From Thiopontia sp964551545 (lineage in GTDB: Bacteria; Pseudomonadota; Gammaproteobacteria; GCF-002020875): DNA of 64,000 bases. This document shows positions 34,302-42,248 of the stretch, piece by piece. Under the pieces are notes generated by a model. That model worked only from the letters and a program-made list of their open reading frames with translations. It was not told the DNA's origin and made no database searches. Location: NCBI GenBank assembly GCA_964551545.1, contig CAZKCT010000002.1, positions 23,888-87,887 of the forward strand. The letters run 5' to 3'. Positions within the stretch are counted from its first letter, which is position 1; each line of letters starts with the position of its first letter. Both the position numbers and the translations under genes were made by a program.

Positions 34302-34886
34302 TTACTCCCCGCCACCATTGTAGATGGCACCACCTTGCTGCCGATAAAACTGCAACACCTCACGGGCCTCATCGCGCGCAATCCCCTGACTCACCTCAAT
34401 TGATCTTGACTCCAAGGTCTGCACCCACTGCGCGGGCTTATCCCCTTCATCAAAACCGATCGCCTCTGCATCGGCCTCATTGGCCGCCATCGCCACATGG
34501 CGCACCCCTGACCAAGGGATCGCCCCGAGACACATCGCACACGGCTCGGTACTGGTCACCAACTCATAATCCGGCAAATCACTGCGGTCCAGATCGTAGC
34601 TCCCCAACTTTCTCTGCGCAATGGCAATCGCCACCATCTCTGCATGAAGCGTCGAGATCCCCTCCGTTGTCACCAGGTTCACCCCCAAGGAAATCAGTAC
34701 CCCACTCTTCCGTTCAAAAATTGCGGCCGCAAATGGACCGCCCGTTCCCTCTTCCACATTTTTTCTGGAGGCAGCCACCACCCATGCCACTCGCTCCTCT
34801 AACCGGGATATGGCACGATAGCGCTGGGCAAACCCCTCGATCCAGGGAGGCAGCTTGAAGTTGATCTCGGTTGGTTGCTGAAACAT
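34302..34886 (-). CDS. Cytidine/guanine-type nucleoside deaminase
   Basis: Zinc deaminase of about 194 residues. Catalytic HAEMVAIA and zinc ligands in TSTEPCAMCLGAIPWSG. The N-terminal extension (LPPWIEGFAQRYRAISRLEERVAWVV) resembles guanine-deaminase-like members rather than TadA. ATG 34886 starts the conserved part; upstream frame to 35096 overlaps the BFD-like gene and lacks similarity. Exact base is unknown. Confidence 0.82.
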   Translation of the reverse strand: MFQQPTEINFKLPPWIEGFAQRYRAISRLEERVAWVVAASRKNVEEGTGGPFAAAIFERKSGVLISLGVNLVTTEGISTLHAEMVAIAIAQRKLGSYDLDRSDLPDYELVTSTEPCAMCLGAIPWSGVRHVAMAANEADAEAIGFDEGDKPAQWVQTLESRSIEVSQGIARDEAREVLQFYRQQGGAIYNGGGE

Positions 34887-34999
34887 TGGCACGTGAAAAG
34901 GTTTTCCCTCAAAATCATGAACAGCTGGAGCGTTTCTTGTTCTGAATAGTAGCAGGGAAAAATCCCTGTTGCAGTGAGGCACCAAAACAGATGGAGCTG

Positions 35000-35275
35000 A
35001 TGAGTAACAATAGAGAAACAGATCCTCTAGACAAACTTCCCCCGATTCTGCGGCAGAATCGGGAACAGAATCTATGCACCTGTAACGAGGTGGCAAAAAT
35101 GGATGTGATTGATGCCATCGCCAATGGTGCCACTACACTGGAAGCGGTTCGCAAACAAACCTATGCCAGCGATGGCAATGGCTGTTGCACGCGGCAGGTG
35201 GAGCGGCTGATTGAGTGCCTGACTGGAGACTGTACCAACTTGATCGATCCAGAGGGTGGCACCCCTTCTGATTAA
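35000..35275 (+). CDS. BFD-like [2Fe-2S]-binding small protein
   Basis: 91 residues from ATG 35000 (GGAG 5 bases ahead; ATG 34991 lacks one). Contains LCTCNEV (Cys26, Cys28) and, 34 residues on, GNGCCTRQVERLI (Cys62, Cys63), recalling the BFD/NifU-type four-Cys cluster domain. The usual CxxC of the second pair is replaced by adjacent cysteines, and two more Cys follow (73, 78). May be a ferredoxin-like partner; no bacterioferritin is nearby. Confidence 0.65.
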   Translation: MSNNRETDPLDKLPPILRQNREQNLCTCNEVAKMDVIDAIANGATTLEAVRKQTYASDGNGCCTRQVERLIECLTGDCTNLIDPEGGTPSD

Positions 35276-35276
35276 A

Positions 35277-35292
35277 GCCTCTTAAAAGAGGC
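35277..35292. terminator. Short hairpin at convergent gene ends
   Basis: GCCTCT-TAAA-AGAGGC between the BFD-like gene and the AsmA gene, overlapping the latter's stop. No U-run, so a weak terminator at best. Confidence 0.35.
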
Positions 35293-36673
35293 GCTGTAAC
35301 AGGTTGCCAAACTCTTTCTTGATGCGCTGACCAGAATCTGTTTTTGGATCTCCAAGCAGCTGCTTCACCTTTTCATCCAGTTTCTGCTGCAGCTTCTTTT
35401 GCAGCGTCTCTTTGAGCACTCCATCCAAATCGACCTTCACACGAGGGTCGGTGAACGTCCCCTGAATTCGCACCGGAAAGGAGCGCCCTTCCAACTGCTC
35501 GATCCCTGCCCGCTCCGTTTCAGAGAGGTTTTCTGCAACCTTGGCGGTCAGCTGGTAATCAATCTCTTGTGACTGAAACTCCATCCAACCCGCTCCTGAC
35601 AGCTCGATCCAGCCACTCTTGATCTTCAAATCAGGAATCTGCAACTGCCCGCCAACGGCGCGAACCGTGGCCTTGAGATCTTCAAAAGAGGTTTCATTCG
35701 GCGCCTGATCATACGAAATGGGCTGCCGACGGATCAGTGCTACAGCCTGTCTCACCAGTCGCTGGAGATTGATGCCGATGATCGCCCCATGGTTCACCTC
35801 AACTACCGCCTCACCATTCAGGCTATTGAGAATAGAGGATTGAGTGGCACCGGTGACACGACCTTTGCCGCTCGCAGAGAGGGTTCCTCGCAGTTGCTGA
35901 ACCCCTTCGAGATCCAACAGCAGGCGTTCCAGGTCGATCTTTTGAAAGGACTCCTCCAACTCGGTAATCGGCTGTTTAAATCGAAGGTCGCTCTTGACGG
36001 TACCTCGGTAGGTTCCACCATAGAGATTAGCTGTGAGTGGCCCAATCACCACCTCTCCCCCTTTTGCCGTGACCTGCAATTGCACATCGCTGGCCACCGC
36101 TTTTGCAATCTGGAGGCGCCCAATCGACAACTGTCCCTCAAGATCCAAGACTCGAAGCAGCGGGAGGGGCAACTGCAGAACGCCAACAGCGGACCCTGCC
36201 AGCGGATCAATGGCCTGTGGTTGCTCTCCCTTTGGCATGTATCGATCAAGATCCAGCTGCTCTCCCTGTAGATTGAAACGGATCCAGTGCCCCTTTTTCT
36301 GCTGCTGCCACTGTGCAGTACCGCTCCAAAGCACACCATCGACCACCGCCTCCAGTGCATCGACCTCAATCCGTTGTTGCAGCAGTGGCATCAAGGCAAC
36401 CTCAATGGAGATCTGCTCGATGGTGGTAAGTGGAGGGTGCTGTCCCTTGGTACGGGAGAGGATGATTTCACGCCCCTCTAGGGCGACCGCAGGAAACAGG
36501 GAGAGGGAAAGGGGTTCATCCATTTGCAGATGGAGCCCGCTATGCATCTCAACCTGTTGGCGAATCTGCTCACGGAGTCCACGCTCATCAAAAAGAAGAT
36601 TGGCGGCAAGGGTGGCCACCAGAACCAACCCTGTGACAACAATCAGGAACCACTTCATCACCGATTTGAACAT
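35282..36673 (-). CDS. AsmA family protein
   Basis: 463-residue envelope protein. One N-terminal anchor helix (KWFLIVVTGLVLVATLAANLLF), then a long beta-rich periplasmic region with the AsmA N-terminal pattern (ALEGREIILSRT) and the C-terminal AsmA_2 signature (GIEQLEGRSFPVRIQGTFTDPRVKVDL). AsmA relatives move lipid or assemble outer-membrane parts; role here unknown. Its ATG shares a base with the VWA stop (TAATG), so it is translationally coupled to the TolQ-like/VWA pair. Confidence 0.85.
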   Translation of the reverse strand: MFKSVMKWFLIVVTGLVLVATLAANLLFDERGLREQIRQQVEMHSGLHLQMDEPLSLSLFPAVALEGREIILSRTKGQHPPLTTIEQISIEVALMPLLQQRIEVDALEAVVDGVLWSGTAQWQQQKKGHWIRFNLQGEQLDLDRYMPKGEQPQAIDPLAGSAVGVLQLPLPLLRVLDLEGQLSIGRLQIAKAVASDVQLQVTAKGGEVVIGPLTANLYGGTYRGTVKSDLRFKQPITELEESFQKIDLERLLLDLEGVQQLRGTLSASGKGRVTGATQSSILNSLNGEAVVEVNHGAIIGINLQRLVRQAVALIRRQPISYDQAPNETSFEDLKATVRAVGGQLQIPDLKIKSGWIELSGAGWMEFQSQEIDYQLTAKVAENLSETERAGIEQLEGRSFPVRIQGTFTDPRVKVDLDGVLKETLQKKLQQKLDEKVKQLLGDPKTDSGQRIKKEFGNLLQRLF

Positions 36674-37518
36674 TAGTCTGCAGCCCTCTCCTGATCGTCA
36701 GCATGGTTAAAGATCTGCAAGGTCCAAGACTGGCCCGAGTCGATAAAGGTGGCACCGCCCTCCTCGGCCAGTCTCGCGGCAAGCTCGGGAGAGGCGCTAA
36801 TCGCTGAGCGCGTGTACTTCATAAACAGGGTATCCACCTGCGCTCCCAGCTTTCTCAGATTGACCTTGCACCCCTTCATCTGCTGGGGATAACAGAGGTT
36901 ATCGTAATGGATAAAGGCGAGCCGTTGCGCCTTGGGTAACCGCCACTGGTACTGCTGTGCCTGCTCCAGTGCCTGATGGAGGGCCTCTGGACCATCCTGA
37001 TTGAGGTGGCTCTGGTTGTTGTCGCGGAATGTCTCAGTGCGAATCCTACGCAGCAGATTGTAGACTTCACTCAAGTCACTGCGCAGATCAGTGGAACGAA
37101 TATTGGCCTGCAAAATCGGATAACGGGTCTTCTGGTCCCCATAGAGAATCATCGAGAGATGTATCTCGCGATTGCGACGCTCCCAGAATTTGTCGAGTGT
37201 CCGCAGCTCATACTCCAACCCATCCAGAAAAGAGGCGTAGGAGTTGGAGAAATCCACCAGTAACAACAATTCCAGATCCTCGATCGCCAACTGCTGGTTC
37301 TGCTGCTGCAGTGTCTCAACCTGTTTCTCCAACGTCTCTTGCTGGTTCAACAACTGACTGTAGCGCTGCAGCAGCGGTTCCAGCCGCCCCGATTTATCAC
37401 TGTTCATGAAGAAGGGAAGCGAGACAATGGTGAGAATGACAAAGGCCCCCAGTGCCGAAGCAAAGAGGTCAATACTGGCAACACCAAAGATAGAGGGGCG
37501 CTGCTTGGGCTGGTACAT
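36673..37518 (-). CDS. Membrane-anchored VWA protein with MotB/TolR-like helix
   Basis: 281 residues. The N-terminal helix GVASIDLFASALGAFVILT carries Asp17 where MotB and TolR have their proton-relay Asp. Residues 45-80 are a Gln/Glu-rich coiled coil. A VWA-like domain follows with MIDAS DFSNS (89-93), a DGPEAL segment (Thr/Asp loop) and FIHYDN in place of the usual TDG. Topology predicts the VWA domain in the periplasm. It starts 2 bases behind the TolQ-like gene, so the pair looks like a proton-channel/stator unit with VWA in place of OmpA. Function unknown. Confidence 0.78.
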   Translation of the reverse strand: MYQPKQRPSIFGVASIDLFASALGAFVILTIVSLPFFMNSDKSGRLEPLLQRYSQLLNQQETLEKQVETLQQQNQQLAIEDLELLLLVDFSNSYASFLDGLEYELRTLDKFWERRNREIHLSMILYGDQKTRYPILQANIRSTDLRSDLSEVYNLLRRIRTETFRDNNQSHLNQDGPEALHQALEQAQQYQWRLPKAQRLAFIHYDNLCYPQQMKGCKVNLRKLGAQVDTLFMKYTRSAISASPELAARLAEEGGATFIDSGQSWTLQIFNHADDQERAAD

Positions 37519-37520
37519 CG

Positions 37521-38330
37521 CTATCCCTGCCGACTCTCAGCGCTCAGACAGTCATTGATCTCCTGCTCCTCCAGGGTCGAGACGAAAGAGCTGAGAATGG
37601 TCAACAGAGTGGAGAAGACCAGTCCGGCGATGGTGGTGTAGAAGGCGTAACCCAGTGCATGAACAATACTGGTGAACCAGACCTCCAGTGCAGCCTCATC
37701 CAGCAGATTCCCCGGCATCTCCGCCGCCTGCTCCAGTGCGGATGAGATTCCCACGACTGTCCCAAGAAACCCGAGAGTGGGAATGGCCCAGATAAAGATC
37801 TGAATGGCTCGGTAGTTGAGGTCATGCTGGTGAAGCACACGATCAAAGTCGGCCCTAGAGAGGGGTTGACCGCGATAGTGGCTGACCGAGAAGAAGCGGA
37901 TGAAAAGCAGTTCAAGGATCGCGCTAAAAAAGAAGCTCCACATCAGAATATAGATCGCCTTGGCCCAGGCAGGACTATTCAGACCAAAGAAGATCTCAAC
38001 AATCAGAAAAAGGTCACTATCAGGGGCAACTGCCGCAAAGGCATAAAAGACCACCACCAGAAAAGCAGAGGTGGAGTAGAGAAAGACCTTAATGTAGGAG
38101 AGCGAGCGAACAAAGGCGGTCACAATGGCAAAGAAGAGTGCTCCATAGAAGAGCGGTGGCAGATACTCTGCTGGCGCCATCTGTGGAATCTGCTGGAACC
38201 AATCAAGCAGCTGCGACAGCGCATGCTGTGAGAGCAGGTCAATCAGGGTGATTGCCAGCGCACCCCATAGCAGCCAGATCAGAATAATCCGTAAGGTGGG
38301 GCTGTTCTTGAGAAAGTGGGTGGGCACCAT
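37521..38330 (-). CDS. MotA/TolQ/ExbB-like proton channel protein
   Basis: 269-residue inner-membrane protein with about six hydrophobic segments (12-33, 58-78, 85-103, 122-145, 176-198, 218-250). The TolQ/ExbB signature is IPTLGFLGTVVGISSALE (183-200), with the second channel helix GYAFYTTIAGLVFSTLL. A long cytoplasmic loop lies between helices 4 and 5. It starts 12 bases behind mnmE on the same strand and precedes the VWA and AsmA genes. It is not TolQ or ExbB proper: no tolR/tolA/tonB, and it has extra N-terminal helices. Confidence 0.8.
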   Translation of the reverse strand: MVPTHFLKNSPTLRIILIWLLWGALAITLIDLLSQHALSQLLDWFQQIPQMAPAEYLPPLFYGALFFAIVTAFVRSLSYIKVFLYSTSAFLVVVFYAFAAVAPDSDLFLIVEIFFGLNSPAWAKAIYILMWSFFFSAILELLFIRFFSVSHYRGQPLSRADFDRVLHQHDLNYRAIQIFIWAIPTLGFLGTVVGISSALEQAAEMPGNLLDEAALEVWFTSIVHALGYAFYTTIAGLVFSTLLTILSSFVSTLEEQEINDCLSAESRQG

Positions 38331-38342
38331 TTACGAGACCGC

Positions 38343-39689
38343 TTACTTGCCGATACAGAAAGAGGAGAAGATCTTTCCGAGCAGATCATCACTGGTGAAT
38401 TCACCGGTAATTTCTGAGAGTGCCTCCTGCGCTCGCCGTAACTCCTCCGCCAGTAACTCTCCAGCCTGAAAATCACTCAACTGTTTTCTCCCCTGATCAA
38501 GTGCACAGCGCGCCTGCTGCAGTGCCTCCAGGTGACGACGGCGAGCGAGAAAAGTCCCCTCTCCGCTAGCCTGATAACCGGCCTGATCTTTCAGAAAACT
38601 GCGCAGGGCCTCTATTCCAGCACCGCCTTTAGAAGAGATGGCCAACGCCCCTTGGTGCAGACCGGATGCCCGCCCCGAGAGATCAATCTTGGTATAAACC
38701 GTCGTCACCGGCACCTCCCCTGCGGCTACAATCTGATCGAGGGTCTGCTGGTCTTCCGGGCTGAATCCCTTCTGATCATCGATCAGCAGCAACACCCGAT
38801 CAGCCTTCTCGATCTCCACCCAGGCACGACGAATCCCCTCCTGCTCAATCTGGTCCTCACTCTCTCGCAGTCCTGCCGTATCGATGATATGGATCGGCAA
38901 CCCATCAATCTCAATCTGCTCTTTCAACAGATCACGGGTGGTCCCCGGAATTTCCGTCACAATCGCCGACTCTTTTCCTGCCAGTGCATTGAGCAGGCTC
39001 GACTTGCCCGCATTGGGGCGACCCGCAATCACCAGTGTCATCCCCTCCTGCAGCAGCACCCCCTCTTTGGCGCTCTCTACCACCTGCTCCAGTTGCTGAA
39101 TGATCTGTTGTAGGCGACTTGAAACATCCCCCTCGGCAAGAAAATCAATCTCCTCTTCCGGAAAATCCATCGATGACTCGACATAGATCCGTAACTCCGT
39201 CACCTGCTCCACCAGGCGATGAATCTCACTGGAGAAGGCCCCCTGCAGAGAGCGCAGTGCCGATCGGGCCGCTTGCTCTGAGGCGCTATCGATCAGATCG
39301 GCAATTGCCTCTGCTTGTACCAGATCCATCTTGCCGTTAAGGAAAGCCCGTTCGGAAAACTCGCCAGGCCGCGCAGCACGAGCACCCAATCCAAGCACTC
39401 GGCGCATCAGCTGATCCATCACCACCGGACCGCCATGCGCGTGCAGCTCCAGCACATCTTCGCCAGTAAAGGAGTGAGGGTTTGGAAAGAAGATGGCCAG
39501 CCCGCGATCAATCGCCTCGCCCTGCTCATCGACAAAATCGAACAGTTCGGCTACACGAGGCGTAGGTACTTTACCAACAACCGCCTCTGCAACCGCAGAA
39601 GATTGCTTGCCTGAAACCCGAAGAATTCCTACACCGCCCCGCCCATTGGCGGTGGCTTGTGCGCAGATGGTCTCTTCAGGGATCTCCAA
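38343..39689 (-). CDS. mnmE: tRNA modification GTPase MnmE
   Basis: Partner of MnmG in wobble-uridine modification, 448 residues. N-terminal formyl-THF-binding domain (TICAQATANGRGGVGILRVSG), central G domain with GRPNAGKSSLLNAL, TTRD, DTAG and TKID, and the C-terminal helical domain ending FCIGK with the catalytic Cys. Between yidC and the TolQ-like gene. Confidence 0.97.
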   Translation of the reverse strand: MEIPEETICAQATANGRGGVGILRVSGKQSSAVAEAVVGKVPTPRVAELFDFVDEQGEAIDRGLAIFFPNPHSFTGEDVLELHAHGGPVVMDQLMRRVLGLGARAARPGEFSERAFLNGKMDLVQAEAIADLIDSASEQAARSALRSLQGAFSSEIHRLVEQVTELRIYVESSMDFPEEEIDFLAEGDVSSRLQQIIQQLEQVVESAKEGVLLQEGMTLVIAGRPNAGKSSLLNALAGKESAIVTEIPGTTRDLLKEQIEIDGLPIHIIDTAGLRESEDQIEQEGIRRAWVEIEKADRVLLLIDDQKGFSPEDQQTLDQIVAAGEVPVTTVYTKIDLSGRASGLHQGALAISSKGGAGIEALRSFLKDQAGYQASGEGTFLARRRHLEALQQARCALDQGRKQLSDFQAGELLAEELRRAQEALSEITGEFTSDDLLGKIFSSFCIGK

Positions 39690-39703
39690 GACTCTAGAAA
39701 TGT

Positions 39704-41389
39704 CTAGCCGGCAGCCTCGATCTTACGAGTGATGTAATACTGCTGTGCAATCGAGATGATGTTGTTCACCACCCAGTAGAGCACCAGCCCTGCCGGGAAG
39801 AAGGCGAAGAAGACGGTAAAGACAATCGGAAGAATCATCATCACTTTCTGCTGGATCGGGTCAATCGGTGCAGGGTTGAGCTTCTGCTGAATCAGCATGG
39901 AGGCACCCATCAACAGCGGCAGAATATAGTAGGGATCCATCGCCGAGAGGTCATCGATCCAGAGAATGAATGGCGCCTGACGGATCTCCACACTCTCCAG
40001 CAATACCCAATAGAGCGCGATGAAGACCGGGATCTGCACCAGAATCGGTAGACAGCCCCCCATCGGGTTAACCTTCTCTTCCCGATAGATCTTCATCATC
40101 GCCTCATTCATCTTCTGGCGATCATCCCCGTAACGCTCCTTCAGCGAAGCAAGGCGAGGCGAGAGCTTGCGCATCCGTGCCATGGAACGGTAACTGGTCT
40201 CAGAGAGCTTGTAGAAGACCAGCTTGATCAGAATCGTCAACAGAATGATGGAGAAGCCCCAGTTGCTGACTACATCCTGAATCTCATTGAGAATCCAGAA
40301 CAGAGGCTGCGCCAGGAAGGTGAGCCAGCCATAGTCGACAGTCAGCTCCAGCCCCTCCGCCAACGCCTCCAGGCGATCCTGATCTTTCGGTCCAACATAG
40401 AGTTGCATGGAGAGGTTGCCCTGATCTCCTGCAGCAACAGAGACGGCTGGCAGGATCGCACCAATGGCATAGCGCCCCTGTGAAGGCTGGTAACTGTAGA
40501 GTGTCGGTTGCTGGTTGTCGTGAGGCACCACTGCACCCAGGAAGTAGTGCTGGATCATCGCCACCCACCCCTTCTCGGTCGAACGGGTTAATGGGGTGCT
40601 TGCCATCTCCTCAAAATCAATCTTCTGGAAATGCTCCTCATTGGTATAGGCAACCCCGCCGGTATAGGTATAGATAAAGGCGTTCTCCGCCTCTGGTGCC
40701 TGACTATCTCTCAGCAGCTGTGCATAGACCCCGCCTTTCCAGTGGCTGCTACCACGATTCTCGACCTGATACTCCACATCGATTTTGTAACTATCTCGGT
40801 AGAAAACGTAACTCTTTGTGATTCGAACGTTGTTCTCTTGATCTTCCCAGACAAATGGCACCCGCAGCTCGCCCTCTCCCTCGGCCAGCGCATAGTGGGT
40901 CTGCTCTGTCTGATAGAGGCTGTTATGGCTGGGATAGCTTCCCCCCGCATTACCCTGTGCCCCCTTGATTCCACTCTGGGTGACAAAGAAGGGGTTGCGA
41001 TCATTCATCAGACGAAATGGGGTATCGCGGTGCTCAGAATTCTTGCCATGTTTGAGCAGATCAACTTGACGTAGATCTCCCCCTTCGCTATTGAGGGTAA
41101 CGTCCAGCAGATCAGTCTCAACACGAACGGCCTGCCCATCAAGCTGCTCTTGAACCACCGGTGCAGCAGATGCAACGGCCTCTCTATTTTCAGGGACAGC
41201 AACCGCTGGAAGATCCCCTTCTCTCAGAGTTCTCGGCTCCGGTACAGCGGCCGGTGTCAGCGCCTGCTGTGCCAACAAGGGCTCACTCTGAACCGTACGT
41301 CCAGTACCATGATCCAGCTGCCAAGCATCCCATAACATCAAGGAGATGAATGAAAGTGCAATGAAAAGGATCAGTCTTTGAGTATCCAT
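39704..41389 (-). CDS. yidC: Membrane protein insertase YidC
   Basis: 561-residue inner-membrane insertase. N-terminal anchor (LILFIALSFISLMLWDAW), large periplasmic beta-sandwich (80-330) and the five-helix insertase core with GGCLPILVQIPVFIALYWVL and the C-terminal FPAGLVLYWVVNNIISIAQQ. Follows rnpA after 18 bases; yidD, usually between them, is missing. Confidence 0.97.
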   Translation of the reverse strand: MDTQRLILFIALSFISLMLWDAWQLDHGTGRTVQSEPLLAQQALTPAAVPEPRTLREGDLPAVAVPENREAVASAAPVVQEQLDGQAVRVETDLLDVTLNSEGGDLRQVDLLKHGKNSEHRDTPFRLMNDRNPFFVTQSGIKGAQGNAGGSYPSHNSLYQTEQTHYALAEGEGELRVPFVWEDQENNVRITKSYVFYRDSYKIDVEYQVENRGSSHWKGGVYAQLLRDSQAPEAENAFIYTYTGGVAYTNEEHFQKIDFEEMASTPLTRSTEKGWVAMIQHYFLGAVVPHDNQQPTLYSYQPSQGRYAIGAILPAVSVAAGDQGNLSMQLYVGPKDQDRLEALAEGLELTVDYGWLTFLAQPLFWILNEIQDVVSNWGFSIILLTILIKLVFYKLSETSYRSMARMRKLSPRLASLKERYGDDRQKMNEAMMKIYREEKVNPMGGCLPILVQIPVFIALYWVLLESVEIRQAPFILWIDDLSAMDPYYILPLLMGASMLIQQKLNPAPIDPIQQKVMMILPIVFTVFFAFFPAGLVLYWVVNNIISIAQQYYITRKIEAAG

Positions 41390-41407
41390 AATAATTAATG
41401 GCCAGAG

Positions 41408-41761
41408 TTATCGATTTTTGGAGCAGGCTATTCTATCGAAAAGGGTATCGAGTTTGTGACGGATTTCACGCTTGTCGAGCCCTTTCACACCAGGGCGGCA
41501 GAGAAGCACCAAGTCAACACCAGAGAGGTTTTCATGTTCTCGGAAAGACTCTCGGGCAATTCGCTTTACACGATTGCGATCTACCGCCCGACGGAGCTGT
41601 TTTTTTGAAACCGCAAGCCCAAGTCGTCCGGTCTCCCGTTGGTTTTGAGAAGCCAGCAGGAGGAATGCATTGTCCCCCGCCTTGCAACAACCATGGTTGA
41701 AGACCTGACTGTATTCGGCCGCAGAGAGCAGTCGTTTTTGCGGGGAAAAAGAAAAGCCCAC
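41408..41761 (-). CDS. rnpA: Ribonuclease P protein component
   Basis: 117-residue basic protein that aids RNase P RNA in tRNA 5' maturation. Contains RLLSAAEYSQVF, LGLAVSKKQLRRAVDRNRVKR (RNR motif) and IARESFRE. Starts at GTG 41761, the first start after an in-frame stop, 12 bases behind the hairpin at 41774-41806, so its synthesis must depend on readthrough from rpmH or an internal promoter. Confidence 0.94.
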   Translation of the reverse strand: MGFSFSPQKRLLSAAEYSQVFNHGCCKAGDNAFLLLASQNQRETGRLGLAVSKKQLRRAVDRNRVKRIARESFREHENLSGVDLVLLCRPGVKGLDKREIRHKLDTLFDRIACSKNR

Positions 41762-41773
41762 GGGCTACAAGCG

Positions 41774-41806
41774 AAAAAAGGAGGTGCAGATCGCACCTCC
41801 TTTTTT
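41774..41806 (-). terminator. Terminator-like hairpin between rpmH and rnpA
   Basis: Perfect 14-base stem AAAAAAGGAGGTGC/GCACCTCCTTTTTT with a 5-base loop; on the minus strand it ends in six T. Also contains a Shine-Dalgarno-like GGAGGTG. Positioned to let most transcripts stop after rpmH, lowering rnpA. Confidence 0.88.
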
Positions 41807-41830
41807 CTACTCTACTGTACTGCCGAAAAA

Positions 41831-41965
41831 TTAGGCAGAGAGGCGTACACGACCCTTTGCTCTACGAGCATTCAGGATCTGTCGACCAGACTTGGTCTTC
41901 ATTCTTGCGCGAAATCCATGGGTACGCTTACGCTTCAGAACGCTAGGTTGAAATGTACGTTTCAT
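41831..41965 (-). CDS. rpmH: Ribosomal protein L34
   Basis: 44-residue protein of the large subunit: starts KRTFQPSVLKRKRTHGFRAR and ends RAKGRVRLSA. Start ATG 41965 behind AAGG. Head of the rpmH-rnpA-yidC-mnmE run, divergent from dnaA. Confidence 0.97.
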   Translation of the reverse strand: MKRTFQPSVLKRKRTHGFRARMKTKSGRQILNARRAKGRVRLSA

Positions 41966-42113
41966 GATCAGTTACCTTGATTCAAAATCTATTCTTACAA
42001 AAGCGAGGGGGTCCACCCCTCCGAGGGAACCGCGAACTTTACCTTCTGGATCAACATAAATCAACGAGTAAACAACCATCCAGAGAAAAAATTCCTCAAT
42101 CGACGGAATCAAC

Positions 42114-42122
42114 TGTGGATAA
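42114..42122 (-). promoter_or_regulatory. DnaA box upstream of dnaA
   Basis: TGTGGATAA, exact complement of TTATCCACA. It sits midway in the 283-base rpmH-dnaA gap, just ahead of a possible -10 (TACAAT, 42139-42144), so it could mediate dnaA autoregulation or form part of the origin. Confidence 0.85.
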
Positions 42123-42248
42123 CTTTTTCGGTTCCCGATACAATCGACAAAAAACGGGGGAATGGGTTTTTGGGTGGTAATCACCCTATCAAAATCCAGA
42201 ATTTCACTGAAAAATCATACTTTTCTGGCCAATTCAAGGAGGATCCCA

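Noticed and set aside
34887..34900. CACGTG near the deaminase start as another parS
   Set aside because: Only one arm resembles parS; too many mismatches.
34302..35096. Extended deaminase frame to 35096
   Set aside because: The extra 70 residues overlap the BFD-like gene, lack similarity, and the conserved fold begins at ATG 34886.
37521..38330. TolQ or ExbB identity for the channel gene; Zorya ZorA
   Set aside because: No tolR/tolA/tonB; extra N-terminal helices; partner has VWA in place of an OmpA domain and no Zorya helicase or nuclease genes are near.
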